DNA of 37,798 bases from Mesorhizobium tamadayense. GTDB taxonomy: Bacteria; Pseudomonadota; Alphaproteobacteria; Rhizobiales; Rhizobiaceae. The notes beneath the pieces are model-generated. The model did not search any database. It was not told the DNA's origin and saw only the letters and a program-made list of their open reading frames with translations. The DNA lies in the NCBI RefSeq assembly GCF_003863365.1, contig NZ_RQXT01000062.1, positions 1-37,798 of the forward strand, written 5' to 3'. Made by a program: the position numbers and the translations under genes. This document shows, piece after piece, positions 8,348 through 16,368 of this stretch (the stretch's first letter is position 1; the number at the start of each line of letters is the position of its first letter).

Positions 8348-9376
8348 TTATGATTTGCTTTTCTTGCGGCTCATCTTCGACAAGCCCACGGATGCGATGA
8401 GTACGATGCCGATTGCAAGGTTCTGGTACCAGGTGCCAACGCCCCAGATGGCGAGCAGGTTGAGACCAGCGGCGAAAGCGACGGAACCGAGCAGCGTGCG
8501 CCAGGGCGAGCCGATGCCGCCGGACAGCGCCGTGCCGCCGATCACTGCAATGGCGATCGCCGTGAGTTCATAGCCGGCAGCGAGCGGCGCGTCGACCGAC
8601 TTCAGCCGTGCCGTGAAGACGATGCCAGCGATTGCCGCGCATAGCCCGCTGATGACATAGGCCAGCACCACGTAGCGCCGCGTGTTGATGCCCGCGTAGA
8701 GCGCAGCTTTTTCGTTGCCGCCTATGGCGTAGAAGCGGCCACCGCGCACGGTGCCGTTGACGAAGCCGATCAGCACGAGAAGCACGAGAAGAAAAAGCAG
8801 GAAGCTGACGGGAATGCCGGCGAACTTGCTGTCACCGATCCACTGATAAAGCGGCGCCTTCAGGTAATAAGGGTGCCCGTCCGTGAGCACGTAGTTGAAG
8901 CCGCGCAGCGCCGTCAAGGACACCAAAGTCATGATGAAGGACGCAACCTTGAAATACGCCACGCCGATGCCGTTGATCGCACCGATGGCGGCGCCCGTCG
9001 TCAGCGCGATCAAGATGACCGGTACGATCGGGCCGGCATAGGTGTTGCCGCGCACCAGCCAGCGGCTGCCAATCAGCGGCGCTATCTCGGTCATCACGAC
9101 GACGCCGACGACGATCGAAAAGATCATCAGCGCGGCGACCGAAAGGTCGATGCGGCCTGTCAGCAGAACTACGGTCATGCCAAGCGACAAAAGGCCGATG
9201 ACGGCGACGTTGCGCATCAGGTTTTCGAGGTTGAGGGTGGTAAGATAATATTGCGAGGTCATCGCGCCGACGACGAAGATCAGCGCGATCAGCCAGACGA
9301 TCGGATCGCGCGCCAGATCCAGCAGGAAAGGGATCACGCGCGACGCGGAGGGGCTTGAAAGCTGTATGGCGCTCAT
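8348..9376 (-). CDS. CUT2 sugar ABC transporter permease (second)
   Basis: A 342-residue RbsC-type inner membrane permease with about eight to ten hydrophobic segments. It has the family motifs MTVVLLTGRIDLSVAALM near the N-terminal third, GGNEKAALYAGI in the middle, and a glycine-rich IGGTALSGGIGSPWRTLLG near the C-terminus. Its start overlaps the stop of the upstream permease gene by 4 bases, so the two permeases are translationally coupled and probably form a heterodimeric channel. The kinase gene follows 21 bases downstream. Confidence 0.93.
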   Translation of the reverse strand: MSAIQLSSPSASRVIPFLLDLARDPIVWLIALIFVVGAMTSQYYLTTLNLENLMRNVAVIGLLSLGMTVVLLTGRIDLSVAALMIFSIVVGVVVMTEIAPLIGSRWLVRGNTYAGPIVPVILIALTTGAAIGAINGIGVAYFKVASFIMTLVSLTALRGFNYVLTDGHPYYLKAPLYQWIGDSKFAGIPVSFLLFLLVLLVLIGFVNGTVRGGRFYAIGGNEKAALYAGINTRRYVVLAYVISGLCAAIAGIVFTARLKSVDAPLAAGYELTAIAIAVIGGTALSGGIGSPWRTLLGSVAFAAGLNLLAIWGVGTWYQNLAIGIVLIASVGLSKMSRKKSKS

Positions 9377-10371
9377 TTCGCGATCTCCCGCTGCCGAATG
9401 CCGGGCAGCACCACCGCCAGGATGACCACCGCCGTCACCACCTGCTGCAGGTAGATCGAGACGCCCAGCTGGTTGAGAAGGTTGTTGACGATGCCGATGA
9501 TCAGCGAAGCCGTCAGCGTGCCGCTGATCGACCCGACGCCGCCGGTCAGGGCTGCGCCGCCCAAGACGGTTACTGCAAGCACGGAAAGCTCCATGCCTTC
9601 GAAGCCAGCGGGGTTGATATAGGACAGGCGCGCGCTTTCAAGCATGCCGGCGAGCGCGGCGCAAACGCCGGAAATCGCAAAGACTGTGACACGCACCGCA
9701 ACGACGTTGATACCCGAAAGTTTGGCCGCCCTCACATTCCCACCGGTCGCGTAGAGGGCCGGCCCAAAGGTCGAATATCTGGTAAGCGCGACCGCTGCCG
9801 CGCCTAGGATGACGAGCAGCACAACGGGCACCGGAACACCGGCGAATTGGCCGCGACCAAGCCAAAGATACGCATTGAGCCCTTCTGGATAGAGCGCCTG
9901 TCCGCCGGAGACGATGTTGGCGAGCGCGCGGCCGATCCCAAGCGTGCCCAGTGTGACAATAAGCGACGGAATGCCCAGAGCCGCCACGAGCGCACCGTTG
10001 GCCAGTCCCACAACCAGGCCGGTCAAGAGCGTAGCACCGATGACCAGTACCGCCGATCCGGTCGGGATCAGCAGCCCCCCGACGACACAGGAGAGGATTG
10101 CGGCGCCAGCGATGGAAAGATCGATCTCGCCGGTAATGACGACCAGCGTCATGCCGTAGGCCATGATCCCGATCGCGGCCACGGCCAGAAGGATGACGTG
10201 AATGTTGGCAAGGGAAAGAAAGGACGGTGCGATCGCCTGCCCGAAAATGACGAGGGCAACCAGCACCGCCGCGCGGCTCATAGCGCCGATGCTCAGGTGC
10301 CGCCAAGCATCGGCAGGCCGCGCCGGCAAAGCGGGTTCGACCATCTTTGTCTCAAGAGTATTCATCGTCAT
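9373..10371 (-). CDS. CUT2 sugar ABC transporter permease (first)
   Basis: A 332-residue RbsC-like permease, hydrophobic throughout. It has the diagnostic MTLVVITGEIDLSIAGAAI segment, GGNVRAAKLSGI and GGAALTGGVGSISG. It overlaps the second permease gene by 4 bases. Two non-identical permeases with one double ATPase are seen in several rhizobial CUT2 systems. The ribosome-binding site is weak (GGCGAG), and a stem-loop lies in the 77-bp gap after the binding-protein gene, which would keep permease output below that of the binding protein. Confidence 0.93.
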   Translation of the reverse strand: MTMNTLETKMVEPALPARPADAWRHLSIGAMSRAAVLVALVIFGQAIAPSFLSLANIHVILLAVAAIGIMAYGMTLVVITGEIDLSIAGAAILSCVVGGLLIPTGSAVLVIGATLLTGLVVGLANGALVAALGIPSLIVTLGTLGIGRALANIVSGGQALYPEGLNAYLWLGRGQFAGVPVPVVLLVILGAAAVALTRYSTFGPALYATGGNVRAAKLSGINVVAVRVTVFAISGVCAALAGMLESARLSYINPAGFEGMELSVLAVTVLGGAALTGGVGSISGTLTASLIIGIVNNLLNQLGVSIYLQQVVTAVVILAVVLPGIRQREIAK

Positions 10372-10400
10372 GACGCGCTCGCCTACCTCGGGTCAACGAC

Positions 10401-10429
10401 TGCCGTCCCTCCCGCGAGAGGGTCCGGCA
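10401..10429 (-). terminator. stem-loop after the binding-protein gene
   Basis: An inverted repeat with outer arms TGCCG/CGGCA and inner arms CCCTC/GAGGG, about 20 bases after the stop codon of the binding-protein gene. There is no T-run, so it is more likely an mRNA-stabilising or partial-termination hairpin than a full terminator. Equivalent hairpins follow the other two binding-protein genes. Confidence 0.5.
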
Positions 10430-10448
10430 GCCGGCTTGGGAGCAGATA

Positions 10449-11747
10449 TCAGCCCGAGACCTCCGGGCCATATGCATAGGGCCATTCGTCGGGCGTCAGC
10501 GTCTCGATGCCTTCGATGTTCATCTTTTCCTTGGTGATCATCGGCAGGTTCGGCGTCATGATCAGCTTCGGCGGCGCTTCGTTGAGGCCCGCCTTGGCGC
10601 CGATATGCATGACGACGGCGCGGATACCGATGTCGCCGATCAGCGGCGTGTAGGGCGACACCATCTCGATGTTGCCGGCCTTGATCTCCTTCAACACCTC
10701 GCGGGCGTCGTCGTTGGCGAGAATCATGATCTTCTTGCCGCCCGGCGCGCTGTTCAGCCGATTGGCCTCGCGGATCGCGTCGAGAGCGCCCATGGCCTCC
10801 TCGCCGCCCGTGTTGAACGACACTGAGATATCCTTGAATGCCTGGAGGGCATCTGCGGTCGATTTGAACGCCTGCGTTCGCTGGCTGTTGGTGTGATAAT
10901 TGGCCAGCACCTTGTAGCCCGGCGTGTTGCCGATCGCCTCGAGGAAAGCACCGGTGCGGATCGAATCCGCGGTGCTGCCGAGGTCCTTGCGGTTGAATAT
11001 GATATTGCCCTCCGGCGCGGCATGCTTGAGGTACAGGCCCTGCTGGAGACCGTTTGCATAGAAATTGCCGAGAACCTCCGAACTGATTTGCTCGGACGAG
11101 GTGCGGCGGTCGAGGCTGACGACCGGAATGCCGGCGGCGACAGCACGGTCGACGGGCGGGCCCATCGGCGCTTCACGGTTCGGCCAAAGTACGATGCCGT
11201 CATATTGCTTCGCGATCCACGTATCGATCACCTGGCCCATCTTGTTGTCGTCGAATTCAGCGTCGATCACCTCCAACTCGATATTGGGATGGCGCTTGGC
11301 CTCCCAGGCGGCGGTATCGGCAAGGCTGATCAGCCAAGGATGGTTGAATCCATGGAAGACGAGGCCAATGCGGTATTTCTTGCTGGCGTCGAGCACCGGA
11401 CCTTCAGGCAACGGCAGATAGTCAGTGAAAGGCGCCTTGATCTGCAGTTTGCTGTAAGGGCCGACGAAGCTGGCGCCCATGCCCGGCTTCCAGACGAATC
11501 CGCCGGCGAGATCGCCGACCGGGTAAACGTCGAGATAATCGCGGAAACCGTCCCTCTCGAACAGCGCGCTGACGTCGCCGTTCGACATGCCGGTCTTGGC
11601 TTCGTCGGAATATTTCTTGATCAAGCCGTTGAGAACGGCATGGACGGAGTCTTCGGCGAAGGCCGGAACTATTGTCAGCGGCGAGGCGGCGAGAACGGAA
11701 AGTGCCGCGGCAGTCTTGAGCAGATGACGACGTGATAGTTTCAGCAT
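10449..11747 (-). CDS. CUT2 periplasmic substrate-binding protein with N-terminal extension
   Basis: A 432-residue periplasmic sugar-binding protein of the Peripla_BP_4 (RbsB-like) fold. A twin-arginine-type signal peptide is visible (SRRHLLKTAAALSVL, cleavage likely after AFA near residue 31). The binding fold starts only at KYRIGLVFHGF (about residue 104). The roughly 70 residues between are unusual, since the family normally totals 310-340 residues. A strong GGGAGG site precedes the ATG. It is the first importer gene after the Rieske ferredoxin gene and delivers substrate to the two permeases. The Tat-like signal suggests export in folded form, although Sec use cannot be excluded. Confidence 0.92.
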   Translation of the reverse strand: MLKLSRRHLLKTAAALSVLAASPLTIVPAFAEDSVHAVLNGLIKKYSDEAKTGMSNGDVSALFERDGFRDYLDVYPVGDLAGGFVWKPGMGASFVGPYSKLQIKAPFTDYLPLPEGPVLDASKKYRIGLVFHGFNHPWLISLADTAAWEAKRHPNIELEVIDAEFDDNKMGQVIDTWIAKQYDGIVLWPNREAPMGPPVDRAVAAGIPVVSLDRRTSSEQISSEVLGNFYANGLQQGLYLKHAAPEGNIIFNRKDLGSTADSIRTGAFLEAIGNTPGYKVLANYHTNSQRTQAFKSTADALQAFKDISVSFNTGGEEAMGALDAIREANRLNSAPGGKKIMILANDDAREVLKEIKAGNIEMVSPYTPLIGDIGIRAVVMHIGAKAGLNEAPPKLIMTPNLPMITKEKMNIEGIETLTPDEWPYAYGPEVSG

Positions 11748-11804
11748 TTTAGGTTTCCTCCCATATTTTGGTTTCAGCCCGGGATATGTCCCGACAAGTT
11801 CAAG

Positions 11805-12149
11805 TCACTCTCCTCCTTCCACCAGGATGTGGACGTAGCCGTCCGACACCTTGGTTTCGTAGGTCTTCAGCCGCTCGGTGACTGGCGGTGAAAGCGGCGT
11901 GCCGGTGGGAATGTGGAACAGTCCCTGGTGCAACGGGCACTCGATTGTCTGCCCATCGATGTAGCCTTCGGAAAGAAACGCATGGGCATGCGTGCAGACC
12001 CCCGCTGTCGCGTAGAACTTGCCGCCGAGATTGAAGATCGCGATGCAGGCTCCCTTGTGCTCGATGCGCGTCGCGTCATCGATGGGCAGGCTGTCGGCAC
12101 GGATTGCCTGAATCCATTGTTTGCCCGCCGTACTTACTTCTGCGGTCAT
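11805..12149 (-). CDS. mocE: Rieske [2Fe-2S] ferredoxin, MocE-like
   Basis: A 114-residue soluble Rieske ferredoxin. Cluster ligands are Cys52-x-His54 and Cys71-x-x-His74 (CTH and CPLH), with the usual spacing. It would carry electrons from the reductase at 2933-4180 to the membrane oxygenase at 4184-5185. The ATG at 12149 is chosen because a possible TTG start 21 bases upstream would read through an AGGAGAAGG sequence that is clearly the ribosome-binding site of the ATG. It is separated from its two partners by the whole importer/kinase block, which is unusual for a three-component oxygenase. MocE identity is inferred from family and partners; a generic nitrite-reductase-type small Rieske protein is the alternative. 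Confidence 0.85.
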   Translation of the reverse strand: MTAEVSTAGKQWIQAIRADSLPIDDATRIEHKGACIAIFNLGGKFYATAGVCTHAHAFLSEGYIDGQTIECPLHQGLFHIPTGTPLSPPVTERLKTYETKVSDGYVHILVEGGE

Positions 12150-12208
12150 CCTTCTCCTCGTACTCGTCAAATATTTTCGATCATTTTCGTTTTCTTTCGT
12201 GAGGCGAC

Positions 12209-12219
12209 AAATTCATTGT
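12209..12219 (-). promoter_or_regulatory. 11-bp element upstream of the mocE-like gene
   Basis: Minus-strand ACAATGAATTT, 60 bases upstream of the ferredoxin start. It is identical to 5248-5258 upstream of the oxygenase gene. It overlaps the stop codon of the small open frame at 12213-12494. Confidence 0.35.
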
Positions 12220-12494
12220 GAGAATGCCGGTATTGATGAGTCCGACTCGCACAAGGGCGGCTGCAAACCTGCGGCTGACGTCGTCGCGAACGCGACGTCA
12301 GTCGCCTGGATCGTGTCCCAGGGCGTGGTGTAGCTGGCGGCATTGGTCGCCTCGCCCATACGGATTTTCATCTGCGCCCAATCGGCGGCATCATATTGCC
12401 GCCAGAGGGCAGCCCAATCCGCATTGCGGCTGGCCTCGCGACAGGCACCTATCAACGCCGATCTTGCCAAAAGCCGTCGGGCGGAAATGTCCAT
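12213..12494 (-). CDS. hypothetical small protein (93 aa), uncertain
   Basis: An open frame of 93 codons in the 470-bp gap between the isomerase-like gene and the Rieske gene. It begins with ATG but has no clear ribosome-binding site. The product would be soluble, with a helical, tryptophan-rich middle (DWAALWRQYDAADWAQMK) and a low-complexity tail. I do not recognise it. It could be a genuine small protein, the tail of a lost gene or a chance frame. The 125 bases before it (12495-12619) hold nothing I can identify. Confidence 0.3.
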   Translation of the reverse strand: MDISARRLLARSALIGACREASRNADWAALWRQYDAADWAQMKIRMGEATNAASYTTPWDTIQATDVAFATTSAAGLQPPLCESDSSIPAFSQ

Positions 12495-12619
12495 GTTAGC
12501 CGCCGGCCGAAGGTGAACGTACGGCAGCTTCCAGGATTGGCGAGGGGGATCGGCGGACGGCGACTATCAGGCGCATTGCCGACAGGCAGCTTGGGCCGCA
12601 AGCGGAATGTCGGCTGCCA

Positions 12620-12904
12620 TCACGGCTTGCTAAAACCCGTATATGGCTTCAGCGGGACGACATCGAAATCGAGCATCCCCGCCTTCGCCAGCGGGAGCGT
12701 CGCCAGCTTCTCGTGAACTTCGCTCTCATCCTTTGCCTCAACAATCTGGCACGCGCCGGGGATGTCGCCGCGATGCCAGATCTGCCTTGTGAAGCCGATG
12801 CCATAGAGATAGCGGGCCTGGGCACCCTCGCTGGGCACCAATTGCTTGAAGTCAGCGTCGCTGAACTGGTCAGTCCGCCGGCGAGACAGAACGAGGAATT
12901 GCAT
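12620..12904 (-). CDS. muconolactone delta-isomerase-like small protein
   Basis: A 94-residue protein resembling the muconolactone isomerase domain. It has an N-terminal MQFLVLSRRR strand, a central ARYLYGIGFTRQIWHRGDIPGA segment, and the C-terminal LPLAKAGMLDFDVVPLKPY pattern, which parallels the end of true muconolactone isomerases. Those small ferredoxin-fold oligomers shift a double bond in a lactone. The gene is 13 bases after the GMC oxidoreductase gene, so the two are probably co-transcribed. No other beta-ketoadipate gene is present, so action on another lactone or ketone made by the GMC enzyme is more likely than on muconolactone (inference). Members of this dimeric alpha/beta-barrel superfamily often have unknown roles. 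Confidence 0.75.
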   Translation of the reverse strand: MQFLVLSRRRTDQFSDADFKQLVPSEGAQARYLYGIGFTRQIWHRGDIPGACQIVEAKDESEVHEKLATLPLAKAGMLDFDVVPLKPYTGFSKP

Positions 12905-12917
12905 GGATGGCCCCTGG

Positions 12918-14531
12918 TCAGGCGACCGCCGCCATTGCGGGATGCGAGCAGCCAGAACGGATGCCCTTTATGAGGTCCGCGCCCTTTTCTCCGATCATCA
13001 TTGCCGGGCCGTTCGTATTGCCGCTGATGAGTACCGGCATGATCGAGGAATCGATCACCCGCAATCTCTCTATTCCTCGTACTCGCAACTCTGGATCAAC
13101 GACCGACATGTCGTCGACTCCCATCTTGCAGGTGCCCACCGGGTGGTAGTCGCAGCAGGCATACTGCCTGATATAGGACATGATCTCCTCGTCGGTTCTC
13201 GCGGCCGGCCCTGGTAGTCGCTCGACCTTGATGAACTTGGCGATCTCACTCTGTGCCAGCACATCCCTGATGATCCGTACTGATTTGAGCGCCATGGCAC
13301 GATCGTATGGATCCGAAAGATAATTCGGATCGACCAGCGGCTCATCCGCAGGGCTTGCGGAGCGAAGCTTGACCGAACCTATACTGCGCGGCCGCAGGAA
13401 CGTCGAGTTGATCGTGAAGCCATGTCCATCAAGCCGCGTTTGACCGCCGCGCACCACCATTGCTGGCGCGATGTGGATCTGCAGGTCGGGCCGTGTCGCA
13501 CCCTCGGTTTGGAAGAAACCACCGCCTTCAACGATAACCGAAGCGGCAGGGCCGTTGCGATACAGCAACCAACGGATGCCGTGCAGCAAAGCCTTGGGAT
13601 AGCGGTCCTGACCGTCATAGCTGATCGGGTCCTTCAGGGTCAGATGGACGTTAGTGCATAGATGATCCTGCAGATTTCGGCCGACGCCCGGAAGATCGCC
13701 CACGGGAGCAATCCCAAGCGCTTTCAACTCATCGGCAGGTCCGATGCCGGACAGCAGCAACAGGCGTGGCGAGTTGATCGCACCCGCCGACACGATCACT
13801 TCACGATCGGCCCGCAGAACCTGCCGCGATCGCCCTTCCGCCAGTTCAACGCCAACCGCGCGGCCGTTCTCGACCACCACCCGGGTGACGCGGGCATGCG
13901 TCCTCACCGTGAGGTTGGTGCGATTGCTGACCGGATGCAGATAGGAGACGGCTGACGAACGGCGGCGACCATCTCGGCACGTGACCTGATAGAAACCGGC
14001 GCCATACATAGTGTCGCCATTGAAATCCGGATTATAGGGCAGGCCATACTGTTGCACAGCGCGCACGAAGGCTCGCGTCAGCGGGTGCGGGCCTACCTGA
14101 TCGGAAACGCATAGCGGTCCGCCCTGGCCGTGGTAGCGGTTGACCAGGCGGTCATTGTCCTCCGACTTTCGGAAATAGGGCAGGATGTCCTCGTAAGCCC
14201 ACCCTTCGTTGCCGAGCGCCGCCCAATTGTCGTAGTCCTCCTTCTGACAGCGGATATAGATCATGGCGTTGATCGAGCTCGACCCACCGAGCGTCTTCCC
14301 CTGCGGATACCAGATGGAGCGGTTGTCGAGATTCGTCTGAGGGACGGTATGAAAGCGCCAGTTGACGCCGGGGCCGAACAACTTGCCGATGCCGCCGGGA
14401 ATATGGATCATCGGATTCCAATCGCGACTGCCAGCCTCCACCAGCAGCACCTTGACTTCGGGATCTTCCGACAAGCGGTTGGCCAGCACGCAGCCCGCCG
14501 AACCGGCGCCGACGATGATATAGTCCCACAT
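12918..14531 (-). CDS. GMC-family FAD-dependent alcohol oxidoreductase
   Basis: A 537-residue flavoenzyme related to choline dehydrogenase and AlkJ-type alcohol dehydrogenases. It has an FAD motif GAGSAG at residues 8-13, GMC signature 1 around TLGGSSSINAM (80-90), signature 2 in PRLLLLSGIGPADEL, and the catalytic His463 (YHPVGTC) and Asn507 (GNTNGPA) with the usual 44-residue spacing. It oxidises a primary or secondary alcohol, passing electrons to the respiratory chain or to oxygen. The ATG at 14531 is chosen because the GTG 12 bases upstream forms part of the GTGGAGAG ribosome-binding site. Only 38 bases separate it from the enoyl-CoA hydratase gene, so regions 1 and 2 may share a transcript. 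Here it may oxidise a ring hydroxyl of the sugar-like substrate. Confidence 0.93.
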   Translation of the reverse strand: MWDYIIVGAGSAGCVLANRLSEDPEVKVLLVEAGSRDWNPMIHIPGGIGKLFGPGVNWRFHTVPQTNLDNRSIWYPQGKTLGGSSSINAMIYIRCQKEDYDNWAALGNEGWAYEDILPYFRKSEDNDRLVNRYHGQGGPLCVSDQVGPHPLTRAFVRAVQQYGLPYNPDFNGDTMYGAGFYQVTCRDGRRRSSAVSYLHPVSNRTNLTVRTHARVTRVVVENGRAVGVELAEGRSRQVLRADREVIVSAGAINSPRLLLLSGIGPADELKALGIAPVGDLPGVGRNLQDHLCTNVHLTLKDPISYDGQDRYPKALLHGIRWLLYRNGPAASVIVEGGGFFQTEGATRPDLQIHIAPAMVVRGGQTRLDGHGFTINSTFLRPRSIGSVKLRSASPADEPLVDPNYLSDPYDRAMALKSVRIIRDVLAQSEIAKFIKVERLPGPAARTDEEIMSYIRQYACCDYHPVGTCKMGVDDMSVVDPELRVRGIERLRVIDSSIMPVLISGNTNGPAMMIGEKGADLIKGIRSGCSHPAMAAVA

Positions 14532-14569
14532 AGATCTCTCCACCCTAGTTCGCGCCAGATCGCGAGGGC

Positions 14570-15346
14570 CTACCTGCCCTTGAACACAGGCGACCGTTTT
14601 TCGGCGAAGGCTCGCAGGCCCTCGACGCGGTCCTCCTTCGCGAATGCCTCAACCGTCAGCCGATGCTCGATCTCCAGCCCGGATTTCAGATCGGTGTCGA
14701 ACGCGGCCAACACCGCCCTCTTGGCATAAGGCGTGATGGCGACCGACTTGGCAGCAATCGAGGCCGCGAGTTCCAGGGCCCTCGGCAGCAACCTCTCAGG
14801 CGCGACTGCTTCGCTGACCAGTCCTTTGCGTTCTGCCAGCGCCGCGTCGACCATCTCCCCGGTCAGCACCATCTGCATGGCGAACGATTTGCCGACCAGA
14901 CGTGGCAGGCGCTGCGTGCCACCATCACCCGGAAACGAGCCTATCTTGATTTCTGGCGTGGCAAATCTCGCATTCTCAGAGGCGAGAATGATGTCGCAGA
15001 TCAGCGCGAGTTCGAGCCCGCCTCCCAGCGCATAACCGTTGACGGCGGCGATGATCGGCTTGGAAAAGCCCTCGATCGCCCGCCAGCAAGCCAGCCGCTC
15101 CGGATCGCTGTAGGAGGCAACACCGCGCTCCAGCATATCGGAGATGTCCGCCCCCGCCGCAAAGGCACGTCCCGCTCCGGTCAGAACCACGCAGCCAACA
15201 CCGGCATCAGCCTCGCAGATGGCGAGCAGGTCGCGCAATTCGCCGAGCAATGCCTTTGACAGCGCATTGAGCTTTTCGGGCCGATTGAGCGTCAGCAGGC
15301 GAATGCCGGGAGACGGCTCCTCGGTCCGCACAAGAGCTTCGGTCAT
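14570..15346 (-). CDS. enoyl-CoA hydratase/isomerase (crotonase) family protein
   Basis: A 258-residue crotonase. The oxyanion-hole segments AFAAGADI and YALGGGLELA are present, as are both classical hydratase glutamates, Glu112 and Glu132 (PEIKIGSFPGDGGTQRL). A true enoyl-CoA hydratase that adds water to a 2-enoyl-CoA is therefore likely. The start is 3 bases after the stop of the DHDPS-like gene. With the CaiB-type CoA transferase upstream in the same run, it suggests that a carbon skeleton is activated as a CoA thioester and hydrated. This is unusual beside a sugar importer. Confidence 0.92.
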   Translation of the reverse strand: MTEALVRTEEPSPGIRLLTLNRPEKLNALSKALLGELRDLLAICEADAGVGCVVLTGAGRAFAAGADISDMLERGVASYSDPERLACWRAIEGFSKPIIAAVNGYALGGGLELALICDIILASENARFATPEIKIGSFPGDGGTQRLPRLVGKSFAMQMVLTGEMVDAALAERKGLVSEAVAPERLLPRALELAASIAAKSVAITPYAKRAVLAAFDTDLKSGLEIEHRLTVEAFAKEDRVEGLRAFAEKRSPVFKGR

Positions 15347-15349
15347 CGA

Positions 15350-16309
15350 TCAGGCGACCTTTCTGTAGCCCGCGCCGAGACCAGCCTCGGCCAGCAACCC
15401 GCGGATCTTTTCGATTTCAGCAACACCAGGCTTCATCAGTGGCGGCCTGACATGGGCTTCATCCAATCGGCCGAGGATCACAAGCGCCTCCTTCATGCGA
15501 TTGTGCATATCGAGAAGCGGCGCGTCATAGAAAGCCCTGACTGTCGGATAAATGCGATCGTTGATTGCCCTGGCAGTCTTCAGGTCATTCGCCTGCACGG
15601 CGCGGAACAGCGCGACCTGTAGATCGGCGATGACGCTTCCGGCCCCCGACAGAAGCCCGTCACAACCGAGAGCCAGAGACCCAAGCAGCCAGGCGCTGTG
15701 GGTGGTCAGCGTGTTCACGGGCCGATCGAGCGCCTTCAGTTCCCGGATCTGACGTTCATGCAGGTTACCGTCACCGCATTGGTCCTTGATCGCGACGATG
15801 GACGGGAAGCGGCGGCACAATTCCAGCAACGTTGCTAACGGGTAGGCGAGATTGGAGGCGAGCGGATATTGGAACAGGATGATCGGCAAACGCGACGAGC
15901 CCGTGATGCGCAGCAGGTGCTCGTAGATCATCTCGGGCCTCAGGTGCCCGCCAAGCGTCATGAAGTCGGGCGGGAACACCAGAAGCGCGTCGGCGCCCTC
16001 ACGCTCTGCATAGGCAGCGATGCGGGCGGCCTCCAGGCTCGAATTGGTGTAGACGCCGACGATTGTCGGGACCCTGTCTTGCAGGACATCCTTGGTCACG
16101 ACGATCGCGCGGAACTGTTCCTCGATTGTGAGCGCGTGTACTTCGGCAGCATGTCCGTTGATGGTGATGCCCGAGATACCCTCCACGGAACCGACATCGC
16201 CAAGATGCTGGCGATAGGCGGCCTCGTCGACAGCCAGGTCAGCGCTGAACGGCATCAGGCAGGCTGGAATGACGCCTTGGGCAACAAATAGCTTTTTCTC
16301 GCTCATCAT
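15350..16309 (-). CDS. dihydrodipicolinate synthase/KDG aldolase-family lyase
   Basis: A 319-residue class I TIM-barrel lyase of the DapA/NanA superfamily. The Schiff-base lysine is Lys175 (IVAIKD) and the proton-relay tyrosine is Tyr148 (FQYP). The substrate-carboxylate loop normally written GTTGE is changed to NGHAAE at about 51-56, which argues against a true DapA. Members of this superfamily cleave or dehydrate 2-keto-3-deoxy sugar acids and similar compounds. The gene follows the binding-protein gene across a strong hairpin and directly precedes the enoyl-CoA hydratase gene. It probably acts on a keto-acid intermediate of the imported compound. The exact reaction is not evident. Confidence 0.9.
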   Translation of the reverse strand: MMSEKKLFVAQGVIPACLMPFSADLAVDEAAYRQHLGDVGSVEGISGITINGHAAEVHALTIEEQFRAIVVTKDVLQDRVPTIVGVYTNSSLEAARIAAYAEREGADALLVFPPDFMTLGGHLRPEMIYEHLLRITGSSRLPIILFQYPLASNLAYPLATLLELCRRFPSIVAIKDQCGDGNLHERQIRELKALDRPVNTLTTHSAWLLGSLALGCDGLLSGAGSVIADLQVALFRAVQANDLKTARAINDRIYPTVRAFYDAPLLDMHNRMKEALVILGRLDEAHVRPPLMKPGVAEIEKIRGLLAEAGLGAGYRKVA

Positions 16310-16329
16310 CGGATCCCTTCAAAATTTGC

Positions 16330-16354
16330 GGGACGCCGCAGGTTGCGGCGTCCC
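16330..16354 (-). terminator. strong stem-loop after the region-2 binding-protein gene
   Basis: A perfect inverted repeat with 10-bp arms (GGGACGCCGC/GCGGCGTCCC) and a 5-base loop, in the 59-bp gap between the binding-protein gene and the lyase gene. A short AAATTTT follows on the minus strand. It probably protects the binding-protein mRNA end and lowers downstream read-through. Confidence 0.65.
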
Positions 16355-16368
16355 AGTTGATCGTGGCT

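Noticed and set aside
4184..14531. Alkane-degradation (AlkB/AlkG/AlkT/AlkJ) interpretation of the oxygenase, electron carriers and GMC enzyme
   Set aside because: The ferredoxin is a Rieske protein, not a rubredoxin. The run contains a sugar importer and FGGY kinase, and no acyl-CoA synthetase is present. Kept only as a weaker alternative.
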